Shown piece after piece: positions 24,336 to 32,740 of a DNA stretch of 64,000 bases. The position numbers and the translations under genes are program-made. Location: positions 1-64,000 of the forward strand of contig NZ_SAVA01000011.1 of assembly GCF_004022465.1 (NCBI RefSeq), given 5' to 3'. Under the pieces are notes generated by a model, which ran no database searches, had not been told where the DNA came from, and saw nothing but the letters and a program-made list of their open reading frames with translations. How positions within the stretch are numbered: position 1 is the first letter of the stretch; each line of letters begins with the position of its first letter. The DNA is from Rhodobacter huangdaonensis. Its GTDB lineage: Bacteria; Pseudomonadota; Alphaproteobacteria; Rhodobacterales; Rhodobacteraceae.

Positions 24336-25199
24336 TCAACCGGCCGCGAGGCCCAGAAGCCGCGCCGCATTGTCATGGAAGAACCGGCCGAGCACCTCCT
24401 CGCGCAGGCCGAGCTGCAGCGCGTCCTCGATGCTCTGCCCGATCGGGCGGAACGGATAGGACGAGCCGAACAGCAGCTGATCGCCAAGCCAGCCGTTCGC
24501 CGCCTCGACATAGGCCTGACTGCCGGCCTGGAAGAGATACATGTCCGGGATGATGTGGATCGTCTCGTGCCGGAAGGCGAGACCGAGGATGTCGTGCACA
24601 TTCGGCCAGTAGCCGTGAAAGACGCCGATCTTCAGCGTCGGGAACAGCCGCGCCACGGCAGCGAGCCCGGCCGGGTCGTTGAACCGCGGCGCCGGCGTCG
24701 TCGGCCCGCTCATCAGGAAGACCGGCACGCCCTCGGCCGCGGCCCATTCGTAGACCGGCAGATAGGCCGGATCGTCGGGGTGGCGCGGCGGCGTGCCGAA
24801 ACCGGGCTCGAGGTCGATGCCGCGCAGCCCGAGCGGGCCCACGGCGCGGCGCGCCTCGGCGATCGCCGCCTCGGGGCCCTGCAACACCGGATCGACCGCA
24901 CCGATGCCGCTCAGCCGCGCCGGGTCGAGCGCGACGATGCGCGCGATCTCGTCATTTCGCAGATGCTGCGCCGGGGTGTGGCGGCCGACGACCACGGCGC
25001 GCGCCAGGCCCGCATCGCCGATCTCGGCCAGAAAACCCGCCCCGGTGGCGGAGCGGGTGAAATGGGTGTCCGGCCCACGGGTGCCGACGCGGCGGTTGAG
25101 CCAGCGCACGGTGTCGAACTCGGGGGTGCCGGGCGTCCTGCCGAAGAAATCGTGCAGGAAGGCCGGGCGGCAGCGCATGTCGATGACGGAAAAGGTCAT
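24336..25199 (-). CDS. amidohydrolase-family protein
   Basis: 287 aa. The pattern is amidohydrolase_2-like: VIDMRCRP at the start, GLRGIDLEPGFGTPPRHPDDP, then VPVFLMSG, IGVFHGYWPN and a final FGSSYPFRP. The usual HxH of the first strand is replaced by MRCRP, so metal binding may differ from typical members. It probably hydrolyses or decarboxylates a small molecule. It lies in the organosulfur operon, 10 bases after the SsuD-like gene, where such genes recur without a settled role. Cytoplasmic, no signal peptide. Confidence 0.7.
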   Translation of the reverse strand: MTFSVIDMRCRPAFLHDFFGRTPGTPEFDTVRWLNRRVGTRGPDTHFTRSATGAGFLAEIGDAGLARAVVVGRHTPAQHLRNDEIARIVALDPARLSGIGAVDPVLQGPEAAIAEARRAVGPLGLRGIDLEPGFGTPPRHPDDPAYLPVYEWAAAEGVPVFLMSGPTTPAPRFNDPAGLAAVARLFPTLKIGVFHGYWPNVHDILGLAFRHETIHIIPDMYLFQAGSQAYVEAANGWLGDQLLFGSSYPFRPIGQSIEDALQLGLREEVLGRFFHDNAARLLGLAAG

Positions 25200-25209
25200 G
25201 GCTTTGTCC

Positions 25210-26337
25210 TCAGGAAGCGGCGCGCGCGCGCAGGTCGAAGGCGCCGCCGGTCTGGCTCGTGCCCTGCTCGGTCACGGCCGCCTTGCCGATGCGCGGGAAG
25301 ATCAGTTCGGCGAAGCGGATCGCCTCCTCGAGATGCGGATAGCCCGACATCACGAAGGTCTCGATGCCGAGCGCCTGGTATTCGCGCATCCGCGCGACCA
25401 CCGTGTCGGGATCGCCGACAAGCGCGGTGCCCGCGCCGCCGCGCACCAGACCGACCCCGGCCCAGAGGTTGGGCGCCACCTCGAGCCGGTCGCGCCGGCC
25501 GCCGTGCAGCGCCGCCATCCGGCCCTGCCCGACCGAATCCATGCCCGCATAATTCGCCTGGGCACGGGCGATGTCGTCGTCGGTCAGCCGGCTGATCAGC
25601 CGCTCCGCCTCGGCCCAGGCCTCGGCCTCGGTCTCGCGCACGATCGCATGCAGACGAATCCCGAAACGCACCTCGCGCCCCTGTGCCGCCGCCTGCGCCC
25701 GCACATCGGCGATCTTTTCCGCCACCGCCGCGGGCGGCTCGCCCCAGGTCAGATAGACATCGACATGCTGCGCGGCGAGCGCATGCGCGGCGGGCGACGA
25801 GCCGCCGAAGTAAAGCGGCGGGTGCGGGCGCTGCGGGCCGGGGTGGGCGTTCCGCGCCCCCTCGACGCGGAGATGCCGGCCCTCGAAATCGACGGTCTCG
25901 CCGGCCATCAGCCGCTTCCACACGGTCAGGAATTCCCCGGCATTCTCATAGCGGCCGTCGTGGCTGAAGAAGGCGCCGTCGGCGGCCAGCTCGCGCGGGT
26001 CGCCGCCCGGCACGACATTGAGCAAAAGCCGCCCGTCGAGCGCCGCATCCAGCGTCGCCGCCTGCCGCGCCGCCGCCGTCGGCCCGCTGATCGAGCTGCG
26101 CAGCGCCACCAGAAGCTTCAGCCGCCGCGTCACCGGCGCCAGCGCCGCCGCCACCACCCAGGGGTCGAGGCAGCTTGCCCCGGTCGGGATCAGCATCCCG
26201 TCATAGCCCAGCCGGTCGGCGGTGGTGGCGATGTCGCGCAGATAGGCGGGCTCGGGCGCCCGGCCGAAATCCGAGGTGCCAAGATAGCGCGTGTCGCCCG
26301 AGGTCGGCAGGAACCAGAAGATCTCGGGCGCGCTCAT
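25210..26337 (-). CDS. FMNH2-dependent alkanesulfonate monooxygenase-like protein (SsuD type)
   Basis: 375 aa, the SsuD length. The start EIFWFLPTSGDTRYLG, the GYDGMLIPTG strand, the active-site-like YENAGEFLTVWK and PHPPLYFGGSSPAA are typical of bacterial-luciferase-type desulfonating monooxygenases. With reduced FMN and oxygen it would release sulfite from an organosulfonate. The FMN reductase encoded at the head of the operon would supply FMNH2. The ATG overlaps the stop of the preceding monooxygenase gene (ATGA). The substrate range cannot be told; SsuD is the nearest assignment. Confidence 0.8.
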   Translation of the reverse strand: MSAPEIFWFLPTSGDTRYLGTSDFGRAPEPAYLRDIATTADRLGYDGMLIPTGASCLDPWVVAAALAPVTRRLKLLVALRSSISGPTAAARQAATLDAALDGRLLLNVVPGGDPRELAADGAFFSHDGRYENAGEFLTVWKRLMAGETVDFEGRHLRVEGARNAHPGPQRPHPPLYFGGSSPAAHALAAQHVDVYLTWGEPPAAVAEKIADVRAQAAAQGREVRFGIRLHAIVRETEAEAWAEAERLISRLTDDDIARAQANYAGMDSVGQGRMAALHGGRRDRLEVAPNLWAGVGLVRGGAGTALVGDPDTVVARMREYQALGIETFVMSGYPHLEEAIRFAELIFPRIGKAAVTEQGTSQTGGAFDLRARAAS

Positions 26338-27788
26338 TCCGCCGCCTCCGAAACATCGCCCAGCCGGTCGAAGGCCGAGGGGCGCGAGGCGTCGGCGACG
26401 CTTTCGCGGCCGATGTAATGGTGGCGCCACTGCGCGGCGGGGTGGCTGTCGCGGGCAAGGCCGCCCGCATCGCCCAGCAGCTTCTCGCGCAGCGTGCCGG
26501 GGGCATAGCCCTGCTGCGCGCGGCCGCGCCGGCGCAGCTCCGGCACCACGAAATCGATGAAATCGGTGGTCGAGGCCGGGGTGATCGCATAGGCGAGGTT
26601 GAAGCCGTCGATGCCGCCCTCGTCGACCCAGCGTTCGAGCGCATCGGCCACCGTCTGCGGCCCGCCGACCAGCACCGGGCCAAGCCCGCCAATCGACCGC
26701 TTGCGGATCACGTCGCGCACCGTCCAGGCCTCGCCATCGGCGGCAAGGGATTCGAGCGTGGTGCGCAGGCTGTCATTCTCGACCGCGGTCAGCGGCTGAT
26801 CGGGATCGAGGGTCGAGAAATCGAGCCCGGTCCAGCCGCCGTAAAGCGCGAGCACCCCCTCGGCGCTGGCATAGTCGAGGTATTCCTCATACTTGCGCTG
26901 CGCCGCCTCGTCGGTCGGGCCGGTGATGACGGTGAGCAGCGCGAAGATCTTCAGACTGTCGGCTTCACGCCCGGCCGCCGCCACCTCGGCGCGGATCGCA
27001 TCGGTCAGCGTCTTCGCGGTCTCGGGGCTGGTCGCCAGCACGAACATCGCCTCGGCATGGCGGGCGGCGAACTTCCGGCCACGGGCACTCGCCCCGGCCT
27101 GGAAGATCACCGGCGTGCGCTGCGGCGAGGGCTCGCACAGGTGGAAGCCCGGCACCTTGAAATAGGCGCCCTCGTGGCGGATCGGGTGCACCTTCGCGGC
27201 ATCGGTGAAGATCCCCCTCTCCTTGTCGCGCAGCACCGCGCCCGGCTCCCAGCTGCCCTCCCACAGCTTGTAGGTGACTTCCATGTATTCCTCGGCGAGG
27301 TCATAGCGCGCATCGTGACCGATCTGCCGGTCAAGGCCGATGTTGCGCGCCGCGCTGTCGAGATAGGACGACACCACGTTCCACGCGACACGCCCCTTCG
27401 TCAGATGGTCGAGGGTCGAGAGCCGGCGGGCGAGCAGATAGGGATGCTCGAAGGTCACCGCCGCGGTGATGCCGAAGCCGAGGTTGCGCGTCACTGCCGC
27501 CATCGCCGAGATCGCGCCGAACGGGTCGTTCACCGGCACCTGCGCCGCGTCGTGCAGCGCCGCCGCGGCCGAGCCGCGATAGACGTCGTAGACCCCCACC
27601 ACATCGGCGATGAACAGGCTGTCGAAGGCGCCGCGTTCGAGCTCGATCGCGAGGTTGGTCCAATACTCGAGGTCATTATAGCGCGACGCCTGGCTTGACG
27701 GATGGCGCCAGGTGCCGGCCGCCTGATGACCGACGCAGGTCATGTCGAAGGCGTTCAGAATGATGCGTTTCTTCGCTTGGGTGGTCAT
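26334..27788 (-). CDS. NtaA/SnaA/DmoA-family flavin monooxygenase
   Basis: 484 aa, longer than SsuD, as typical for the NtaA/SnaA/DszA/DmoA group. Characteristic blocks are HQAAGTWRHPSSQASRYNDL, AAVTFEHPYLLARRLSTLDH, GRVAWNVVSSYLDSAARN and PVIFQAGASARGRKFAARHAE. Members oxidise dimethyl sulfide, sulfones, nitrilotriacetate or related molecules with FMNH2. In this operon with SsuD-like and FMN reductase genes a C-S-cleaving role is the best reading. It starts 14 bases after the reductase gene and is coupled to the next gene. Confidence 0.82.
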   Translation of the reverse strand: MTTQAKKRIILNAFDMTCVGHQAAGTWRHPSSQASRYNDLEYWTNLAIELERGAFDSLFIADVVGVYDVYRGSAAAALHDAAQVPVNDPFGAISAMAAVTRNLGFGITAAVTFEHPYLLARRLSTLDHLTKGRVAWNVVSSYLDSAARNIGLDRQIGHDARYDLAEEYMEVTYKLWEGSWEPGAVLRDKERGIFTDAAKVHPIRHEGAYFKVPGFHLCEPSPQRTPVIFQAGASARGRKFAARHAEAMFVLATSPETAKTLTDAIRAEVAAAGREADSLKIFALLTVITGPTDEAAQRKYEEYLDYASAEGVLALYGGWTGLDFSTLDPDQPLTAVENDSLRTTLESLAADGEAWTVRDVIRKRSIGGLGPVLVGGPQTVADALERWVDEGGIDGFNLAYAITPASTTDFIDFVVPELRRRGRAQQGYAPGTLREKLLGDAGGLARDSHPAAQWRHHYIGRESVADASRPSAFDRLGDVSEAAE

Positions 27789-27802
27789 CGGAAACTCCTG
27801 TC

Positions 27803-28360
27803 TCAGCCGGCCACGCGCAGCGGCGCGGCAAGGGCGTGGGGAAGGTGCGGGGCGAATTGCGCCACGGCGCGGTCAAGGCGCTCGTGGATCGGGCCGGCGC
27901 GCAGCGCGCCCGCGGCGAAATCGGCCGCCGAGGCATAAAGACCGGTCGGCAGGGTGATCGCCTCGAAGAAGCCGAACAGCGGCCGCAGCTGATGTTCGAT
28001 CACCAGCGCGTGGCGCTCGCCGCCACCGCAGGCTGCCAGCAGGACCGGTTTGCCGGCCAGCGCCCCGGGCTCGATCAGGTCGAGGAAATGCTTGAAAAGG
28101 CCGGTGTAGCTGCCCTTGAACACCGGGCTTGCGACGATCAGCGCATCGGCCGCAAGGAACGCCGCGCGATGGCGGTCGGGCGCGGGCGCCCCGCCCTCGC
28201 GCAGCGCGCCGAAGCCGGGGCCGAGGTCATCGACATCGAAGACATGGGCATCGCCGCCGAAGCGGGCGGTGGCGCGGGCGGCGATGGTCTCGACCAGCGT
28301 GCGGGTCTTCGACGGCCGGCTCCAGGAACCGGCAAAGGCTGCGAAACGGGGACCGGACAT
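27803..28360 (-). CDS. NAD(P)H-dependent FMN reductase (SsuE/MsuE type)
   Basis: 185 aa with a flavodoxin-like fold. The FMN phosphate loop is GSWSRPSKTRTL near residue 11, and the second loop is ASPVFKGSYTGLFKHFLDL. It reduces free FMN and hands it to the two monooxygenases encoded downstream. It is the first gene of the organosulfur operon; the ATG has GGAG six bases upstream. A strong 31-bp inverted repeat lies just ahead of it, so it marks the regulated promoter end. Confidence 0.87.
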   Translation of the reverse strand: MSGPRFAAFAGSWSRPSKTRTLVETIAARATARFGGDAHVFDVDDLGPGFGALREGGAPAPDRHRAAFLAADALIVASPVFKGSYTGLFKHFLDLIEPGALAGKPVLLAACGGGERHALVIEHQLRPLFGFFEAITLPTGLYASAADFAAGALRAGPIHERLDRAVAQFAPHLPHALAAPLRVAG

Positions 28361-28375
28361 GGCGGCTCCAAATGA

Positions 28376-28406
28376 CGACTTTATCTGTAGATAATTGATA
28401 AAGTCG
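28376..28406. promoter_or_regulatory. 31-bp inverted repeat, candidate operator of the sulfur operon
   Basis: CGACTTTATC, eleven bases (TGTAGATAATT), GATAAAGTCG: ten paired bases per arm without a mismatch, in AT-rich sequence 15 bases ahead of the reductase start. A second inverted repeat, TCCAAAC / GTTTGGA, is at 28425-28446. The spacing suggests a dimeric repressor or activator site overlapping the promoter. No regulator gene adjoins, so its protein is unknown. Confidence 0.55.
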
Positions 28407-28629
28407 GGACCGCTCTGTCGCCATTCCAAACTCCGCCGGGTTTGGAGCTGAAAACCGCTCTCCGGGACGCGGCAGGGAGAAGAGTTTTCCGCCGCGCGCC
28501 GATCCGGCCGGACTCACCGCCCGGAAGACGGTGGTCGCCCGGCTCCGGGCAGCGCGTGGCATCGTGAAGACGGCGGCCCTGCCGCCGGACACCGCCGCGG
28601 CACATGGCGTTTGCTCAAAGGCCGCGGCC
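28407..28629. other. leader region between sulfur operon and Hint pseudogene
   Basis: No gene is supported. It holds the TCCAAAC / GTTTGGA inverted repeat and presumably upstream elements of the sulfur operon promoter; I see no clear -35/-10 pair. Confidence 0.4.
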
Positions 28630-28945
28630 CGCGCTCAGGGAACGAGAGCCCGGTTGTTGCGCTGATGCCGCGCGACCAGACGGGACGCCCTGGACCTGGC
28701 AATGGCCTGGCGCGCCGCATCTGCCTTTGATTGCGGTGCGGCGACGAGCTTTGGAACACGCGCCCCGATCCAGCACAGCGCGCATCGTTGTCGAGCGTCA
28801 GCACCAGATCGCCACAGCGCAGGGTTTCGACACGGCCCTCGCCCCGCGACGTCCGGATCAGGGTTCCGGCCGAAAAGCACGGCACGACGGGGCTGTCGAG
28901 GTGCGAGGCAATCGTTCCGACGCCGTCCACGCCCACATGTCATGG
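28630..28945 (-). pseudogene. broken Hint-domain gene fragment
   Basis: One minus-strand frame encodes the start of a Hint domain, VPCFSAGTLIRTSRGEG then CGDLVLTLDND, with the nucleophile Cys. After about 28745 the match continues in a second frame with WIGAR and a worn block LVARHQR in place of SPQHR. The rest of the domain is absent. So a frameshift and a deletion have destroyed it. It follows the second partner gene, in the same orientation as the intact RTX-Hint gene upstream. Confidence 0.6.
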
Positions 28946-29035
28946 GCCGCCATGTCCCACCTCCTGGCGGCGAAATAGCGTTGAAAGCGACCGGCCGCCC
29001 GCTCACAAGCGCTCACCCGGCGCCGCCAAAGCGCG

Positions 29036-29803
29036 TCACGACTTCGGCACCAGAAGCTTTGCCGGACGCGCCTGCTCCGTCGCGCGAAACAGGCTGAAGG
29101 TCTGGTTGATCAACGAGGCCACGCCTTGCATCGAGGCGACCCAGCGTTCGAGTTCGGGCGTGCGCTCGACCGCGATCAGCTGGATCGGACGGTCGGGACC
29201 ATCGGCCTCGAACTGGCAATAGCACAGCGGATTGCCGCGCTTGAGCACAAGGTCCTTGCCGGTGTCGTGCCATTCAAAGGCCCACATCAGCGGCCGCACC
29301 CAGGCATGGATCGGGAAGCGCCCGCCGAAGATCGTCCCGGGCAGCGGCGTGGGGCGGTAATGCGCGAAAGCGTCGAGCTGCGTGACATAGCAGATCTCTT
29401 CGGCGGCAAAGCAATAGCCAAGGCTGAGCTGGATCGTCGGGCGGTCCGGAAAGCGCCACTCCGCCTCGTTCACCAGATGCAGGATCTTGCCGAGCTTGCC
29501 GGCGCGCACCGCGCCCTGCGGGCCGGCCCGGTTGACCAGCCGCGCGACGCCCTGCGCATCGCGTTCGAAGCCGATATGCAGGTCATAGGGGCAGCGCAGC
29601 ACGAAATACCGGCTTTCCAGCTGCACCACGCCGGGGCAGCGGGAGGCGGTTTTCGCATGGGTCCGGTTCGCCCCCCGATTGCTCAGCCGTTCGGGCGGGA
29701 ACAGCACCGCCGAGCCGCTGTCCTCGAGCAGGAACCAGCCCACCGTCACCGGCCCGGATTTCGGGCTGTAGTCCGGGCGTTCCAGGGTGATGCCAACATC
29801 CAT
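29036..29803 (-). CDS. RTX-Hint partner protein of unknown function, copy 2 (255 aa)
   Basis: Paralogue of the protein at 6347-7135, sharing blocks SPKSGPVTVGWF, RCPGVVQLESRYF, TIQLSLGYCF, FGGRFPIHAW and MWAFEWHDTGKD; about 70 percent identical by eye. No signal peptide, membrane segment or named catalytic motif is visible. Like copy 1, it directly follows an RTX-Hint gene, here with a 58-base gap. The start chosen aligns with copy 1; another ATG lies five codons upstream. The repeated pairing is the best clue to function. Confidence 0.75.
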   Translation of the reverse strand: MDVGITLERPDYSPKSGPVTVGWFLLEDSGSAVLFPPERLSNRGANRTHAKTASRCPGVVQLESRYFVLRCPYDLHIGFERDAQGVARLVNRAGPQGAVRAGKLGKILHLVNEAEWRFPDRPTIQLSLGYCFAAEEICYVTQLDAFAHYRPTPLPGTIFGGRFPIHAWVRPLMWAFEWHDTGKDLVLKRGNPLCYCQFEADGPDRPIQLIAVERTPELERWVASMQGVASLINQTFSLFRATEQARPAKLLVPKS

Positions 29804-29861
29804 TCGCAGTCCATCCATGCAAGGTGCGGGCCACGGGGGAGCGTGGCCCGCATCCGGGCGG

Positions 29862-32264
29862 TCAGGCGACCAGCGTCTTGCGGTTGCGCAAGACCCGCTC
29901 CGCCATCTGCCGGGCCGCGCGCCCCGGAACGAGGCGGCGCACCGCCTCGGTCTCGGCGCCCAGACCGAGGGCGAATTCGGGGAACAGCGCCAGGATTTCC
30001 TCGCGGACCTCGGGGCTGACTGCCTTCAGCGCCTCGGGCCCGGTGAACAGGCTTTCCGTCGCCGCACCGTTCGAGAACACCACCTGATGCGTGTCGAAGA
30101 GGAAGTGCCAATAGGTCACCTCGGTCACGTCCTCGGCGATCTCGACCCCGTCGAGGGCCAGCAGATGCTTCGCCGCGACAAGCACCTCGGCCTCGCCGAA
30201 CATCCGCTCGGCGACGCGGGAACGGACAAGCACCCGGTGCTGGGGCGAGACGAGCAGGTCGCGCTCGGGCTGGTTCAGCCCCAGAACGCCGGCCCGGATC
30301 CGGATCGGGCGCAGCTTCGGATGCTGCGCAAGTTCCGCCGCCCCGACCTCGCGCCCGCCGATCCAGCGCAGCGGCTGATAGCCCGAATCGAGCGTCAGCA
30401 CCTGCGCGCCGGGCTGGAGATCTTCGACCGCGACCTCGCCGTGCCGCGTCTTGATCATCGTGCCCGAGGCGAAGCACACGACATTCGTCTGATCCCATGT
30501 CAGCCCGCCGGTGATGCCGGTCATGGTCAGCGTCGGCCCGCTCATGTCGGTGCCGTTGAAGCTGATGACGCCATCGGCCAGATCGTGGTTCATCGCCATG
30601 ATCGGCTGGGCGAAATTCGTGCCGTTCGCGGCGTTGTAGGCCGCGAGCGTCGCATCGTTGAAGATGCCGCTCAGATCGACGAAGTCGTTGTTCGACTGGT
30701 TTGCATCGGTGTAGGGCCCGCCGCTGTCGGTGCCGAAATCGGTGATCACGTCATCGCTGGCCTGGTCCCACACGAAGACGTCGTCGCCGGTTCCGCCGGT
30801 CAGCGTGTCGTTGCCGGCCTCGCCTTCAAGCCAGTCGTTGCCATCGCCGCCCAGGAGCAGGTCGCTGTCCGCCCCCCCCCAGAGCACATCATTGCCCAGA
30901 TCGCCCACCAGCGTATCCGCGCCGTTCTCGCCCTGAAGCACATCATCGCCATCGCCACCCGACAGGCTGTCCGCACCGTCGCCGCCGAAAAGCGAATCAT
31001 TGCCGGCCTCGCCCGACAGGGTGTCGTTGCCGAGATCACCAGCAAGATTGTCGTTGTCGTCACCGCCCCACAGATTGTCGTTGCCATCGCCGCCGAAGAG
31101 TGAATCGTTCCCGGCGCTCCCGAGCAGGGTATCATCGCCGGCATCACCAACCAGATTGTCGGCGCCATCGCCACCCGACAGGCTGTCGTTGTCCGCCCCG
31201 CCGAACAACGTGTCATTGCCGGCACCGCCCCACATGCTGTCCGCGCCGGCACCGCCGAGCAACGAGTCATTGCCGGCCTCGCCGACCATGTAGTCATTGC
31301 CGTCGCCGCCATCGAGGAGGTTCGCGTCGGTGTCGGTGACCCCGTCGCCCGTTCCGGCCCAGAGCGTGTCATTGCCGGCTCCGCCAAAGAGCGAGTCCGC
31401 GCCGACACCGCCCTGCAGCGAATCCGCATCATCGCCGCCATAGAGCACATCATTGCCGACCTCGCCGTAGAGACTGTCATTCCCGGCGGTGCCCCAGATC
31501 GTGTCATTGCCATCGCCGCCCTGGACGAGGTCATCGCCCTGCGGGTTGAGGCTGTCGCCGCCGTCGATCACATCATCGCCGGCGCCGCCAAAGATCGTGT
31601 CGTTGCCGACATTGCCGGTTATGCTGTCGTTGTCATCGCCGCCGTAGATCAGGTCATCGGCAGCGCCGCCGCGCAGGCTATCAGCCCCGATACCACCAAT
31701 AATCGTGTCATTGCCGGGCTGCGCATCAGTCAGGCCATCCCCGAAGATGGTGTCGTTGCCGGCCCCGCCTTCGAGCCAGTCGCTGCCATCTCTGCCCTCG
31801 ATGTAATCATCTCCGGCATCACCGAGGATCGTATCGCTGCCCGCTCCACCATCCACGCTGTCGTTGCCAGTGCCAGCCCCCATGTAATCGTTGCCGGTTC
31901 CACCATACATGGTGTCGGCCCCGCTCCCGCCGACCACGACATCATCGCCGGCATCCCCAGACAGAAAATCATTGTCGGCGCCGCCATTCAGCGTGTCGTT
32001 GCCGTTGCCACCATACATCGTGTCGCGGCCGGTGTCGGTCTCGTACTCGATCAGGTTGTCATTGCTGCCGTTGCCGTAATAGACATCGTTGCCGTTGCCG
32101 CCATAGATCCAGTCGCCATTGGCAGTGGGGTTCGACCCGGGGAACAGCACCTGCGTGCCGTTGCCGCCGGTCATCGTGTCGTTGCCGGCGCCGCCGAAAT
32201 ACCGGTCGTTGGTATTGTCGTTGGTCCAGGTGTCATTTCCACTGGTGCCGTAAAGGTCGGCCAT
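29862..32264 (-). CDS. RTX calcium-binding protein with C-terminal Hint domain, copy 2
   Basis: 800 aa. Residues about 1-490 are RTX repeats (GGDGNDxLxG type) with two insertions near the N-terminus. The spacer FVDLSGIFNDATLAAYN follows, and a Hint domain begins at Cys597 (CFASGT) with SPQHRVLV and a WHFLFDTHQVVFSNG block. The Hint part aligns with copy 1 along its length. Autoproteolysis at Cys597, perhaps releasing or anchoring the RTX part, is inferred from Hedgehog and bacterial intein-like domains. The start at 32264 has GGGAG six bases upstream; an in-frame ATG 18 bases earlier lacks one. Secretion is presumably type I; no transporter gene is nearby. Confidence 0.85.
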   Translation of the reverse strand: MADLYGTSGNDTWTNDNTNDRYFGGAGNDTMTGGNGTQVLFPGSNPTANGDWIYGGNGNDVYYGNGSNDNLIEYETDTGRDTMYGGNGNDTLNGGADNDFLSGDAGDDVVVGGSGADTMYGGTGNDYMGAGTGNDSVDGGAGSDTILGDAGDDYIEGRDGSDWLEGGAGNDTIFGDGLTDAQPGNDTIIGGIGADSLRGGAADDLIYGGDDNDSITGNVGNDTIFGGAGDDVIDGGDSLNPQGDDLVQGGDGNDTIWGTAGNDSLYGEVGNDVLYGGDDADSLQGGVGADSLFGGAGNDTLWAGTGDGVTDTDANLLDGGDGNDYMVGEAGNDSLLGGAGADSMWGGAGNDTLFGGADNDSLSGGDGADNLVGDAGDDTLLGSAGNDSLFGGDGNDNLWGGDDNDNLAGDLGNDTLSGEAGNDSLFGGDGADSLSGGDGDDVLQGENGADTLVGDLGNDVLWGGADSDLLLGGDGNDWLEGEAGNDTLTGGTGDDVFVWDQASDDVITDFGTDSGGPYTDANQSNNDFVDLSGIFNDATLAAYNAANGTNFAQPIMAMNHDLADGVISFNGTDMSGPTLTMTGITGGLTWDQTNVVCFASGTMIKTRHGEVAVEDLQPGAQVLTLDSGYQPLRWIGGREVGAAELAQHPKLRPIRIRAGVLGLNQPERDLLVSPQHRVLVRSRVAERMFGEAEVLVAAKHLLALDGVEIAEDVTEVTYWHFLFDTHQVVFSNGAATESLFTGPEALKAVSPEVREEILALFPEFALGLGAETEAVRRLVPGRAARQMAERVLRNRKTLVA

Positions 32265-32710
32265 CGTACGCTCCCATGCCATCTACAAAATCGCGCACAC
32301 ACTTCAATCTTGCAGATGGCGCCGGAATGGGCGCCGCCAGGCTGGAAACAGGGTGACACGAACGAGACCTTCTCCAGGAAGAGGAGAGCCGAGCGCAGGC
32401 GATTCGTGCCATTTCTCATCTCGATGTCAGAGGTGACGCAGATCAGCGTCAGTTGCGCCCGGTTGCGGCGGCCGCAGCCCCGTCGCCGCCCGCCGGCCCG
32501 GCCAAAGCAGGCCGCGCGAACCATCGCAGCAAGGTCCGCCCCGCACGCGGAAACAGCGGCGCCGCCCCGCCTTCGCGATGCAGCGTCATTGCGTCTCCGC
32601 CAAGCGAAGCACGCGGTCGCGTGGGAACCTGTCGTGTTGCAGCAAGGGGGGCCCGGCCGGACCGGCGCCACGTTCCGGCCGCCTTCGGGCCGCGCCCGGC
32701 ACGGGATCGC
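32265..32710. other. gene-free upstream region of the second RTX-Hint gene
   Basis: No gene is supported in these about 450 bases. The part nearest the RTX gene is less GC-rich and may hold its promoter, but no good -35/-10 pair is evident. The rest is very GC-rich with chance open frames. Confidence 0.4.
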
Positions 32711-32733
32711 GCCGGGGCCACGAGGGCCCCGGC
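32711..32733. terminator. hairpin after the TRAP permease gene
   Basis: GCCGGGGCC, ACGAG loop, GGCCCCGGC: a perfect 9-bp stem eight bases beyond the minus-strand dctM stop. There is no T-run; probable end of the hyuAB-TRAP operon. Confidence 0.5.
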
Positions 32734-32740
32734 GGGCCGG

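Noticed and set aside
22536..25595. Plus-strand open frame of over 1000 codons across the sulfur operon
   Set aside because: High-GC shadow frame, Arg/Ala/Pro-rich without domains; four recognisable minus-strand enzymes cover the same DNA.
32449..32721. Open frames in the gap between the TRAP operon and the second RTX gene
   Set aside because: Low-complexity Arg/Ala/Gly products without ribosome sites; typical chance frames in GC-rich DNA.
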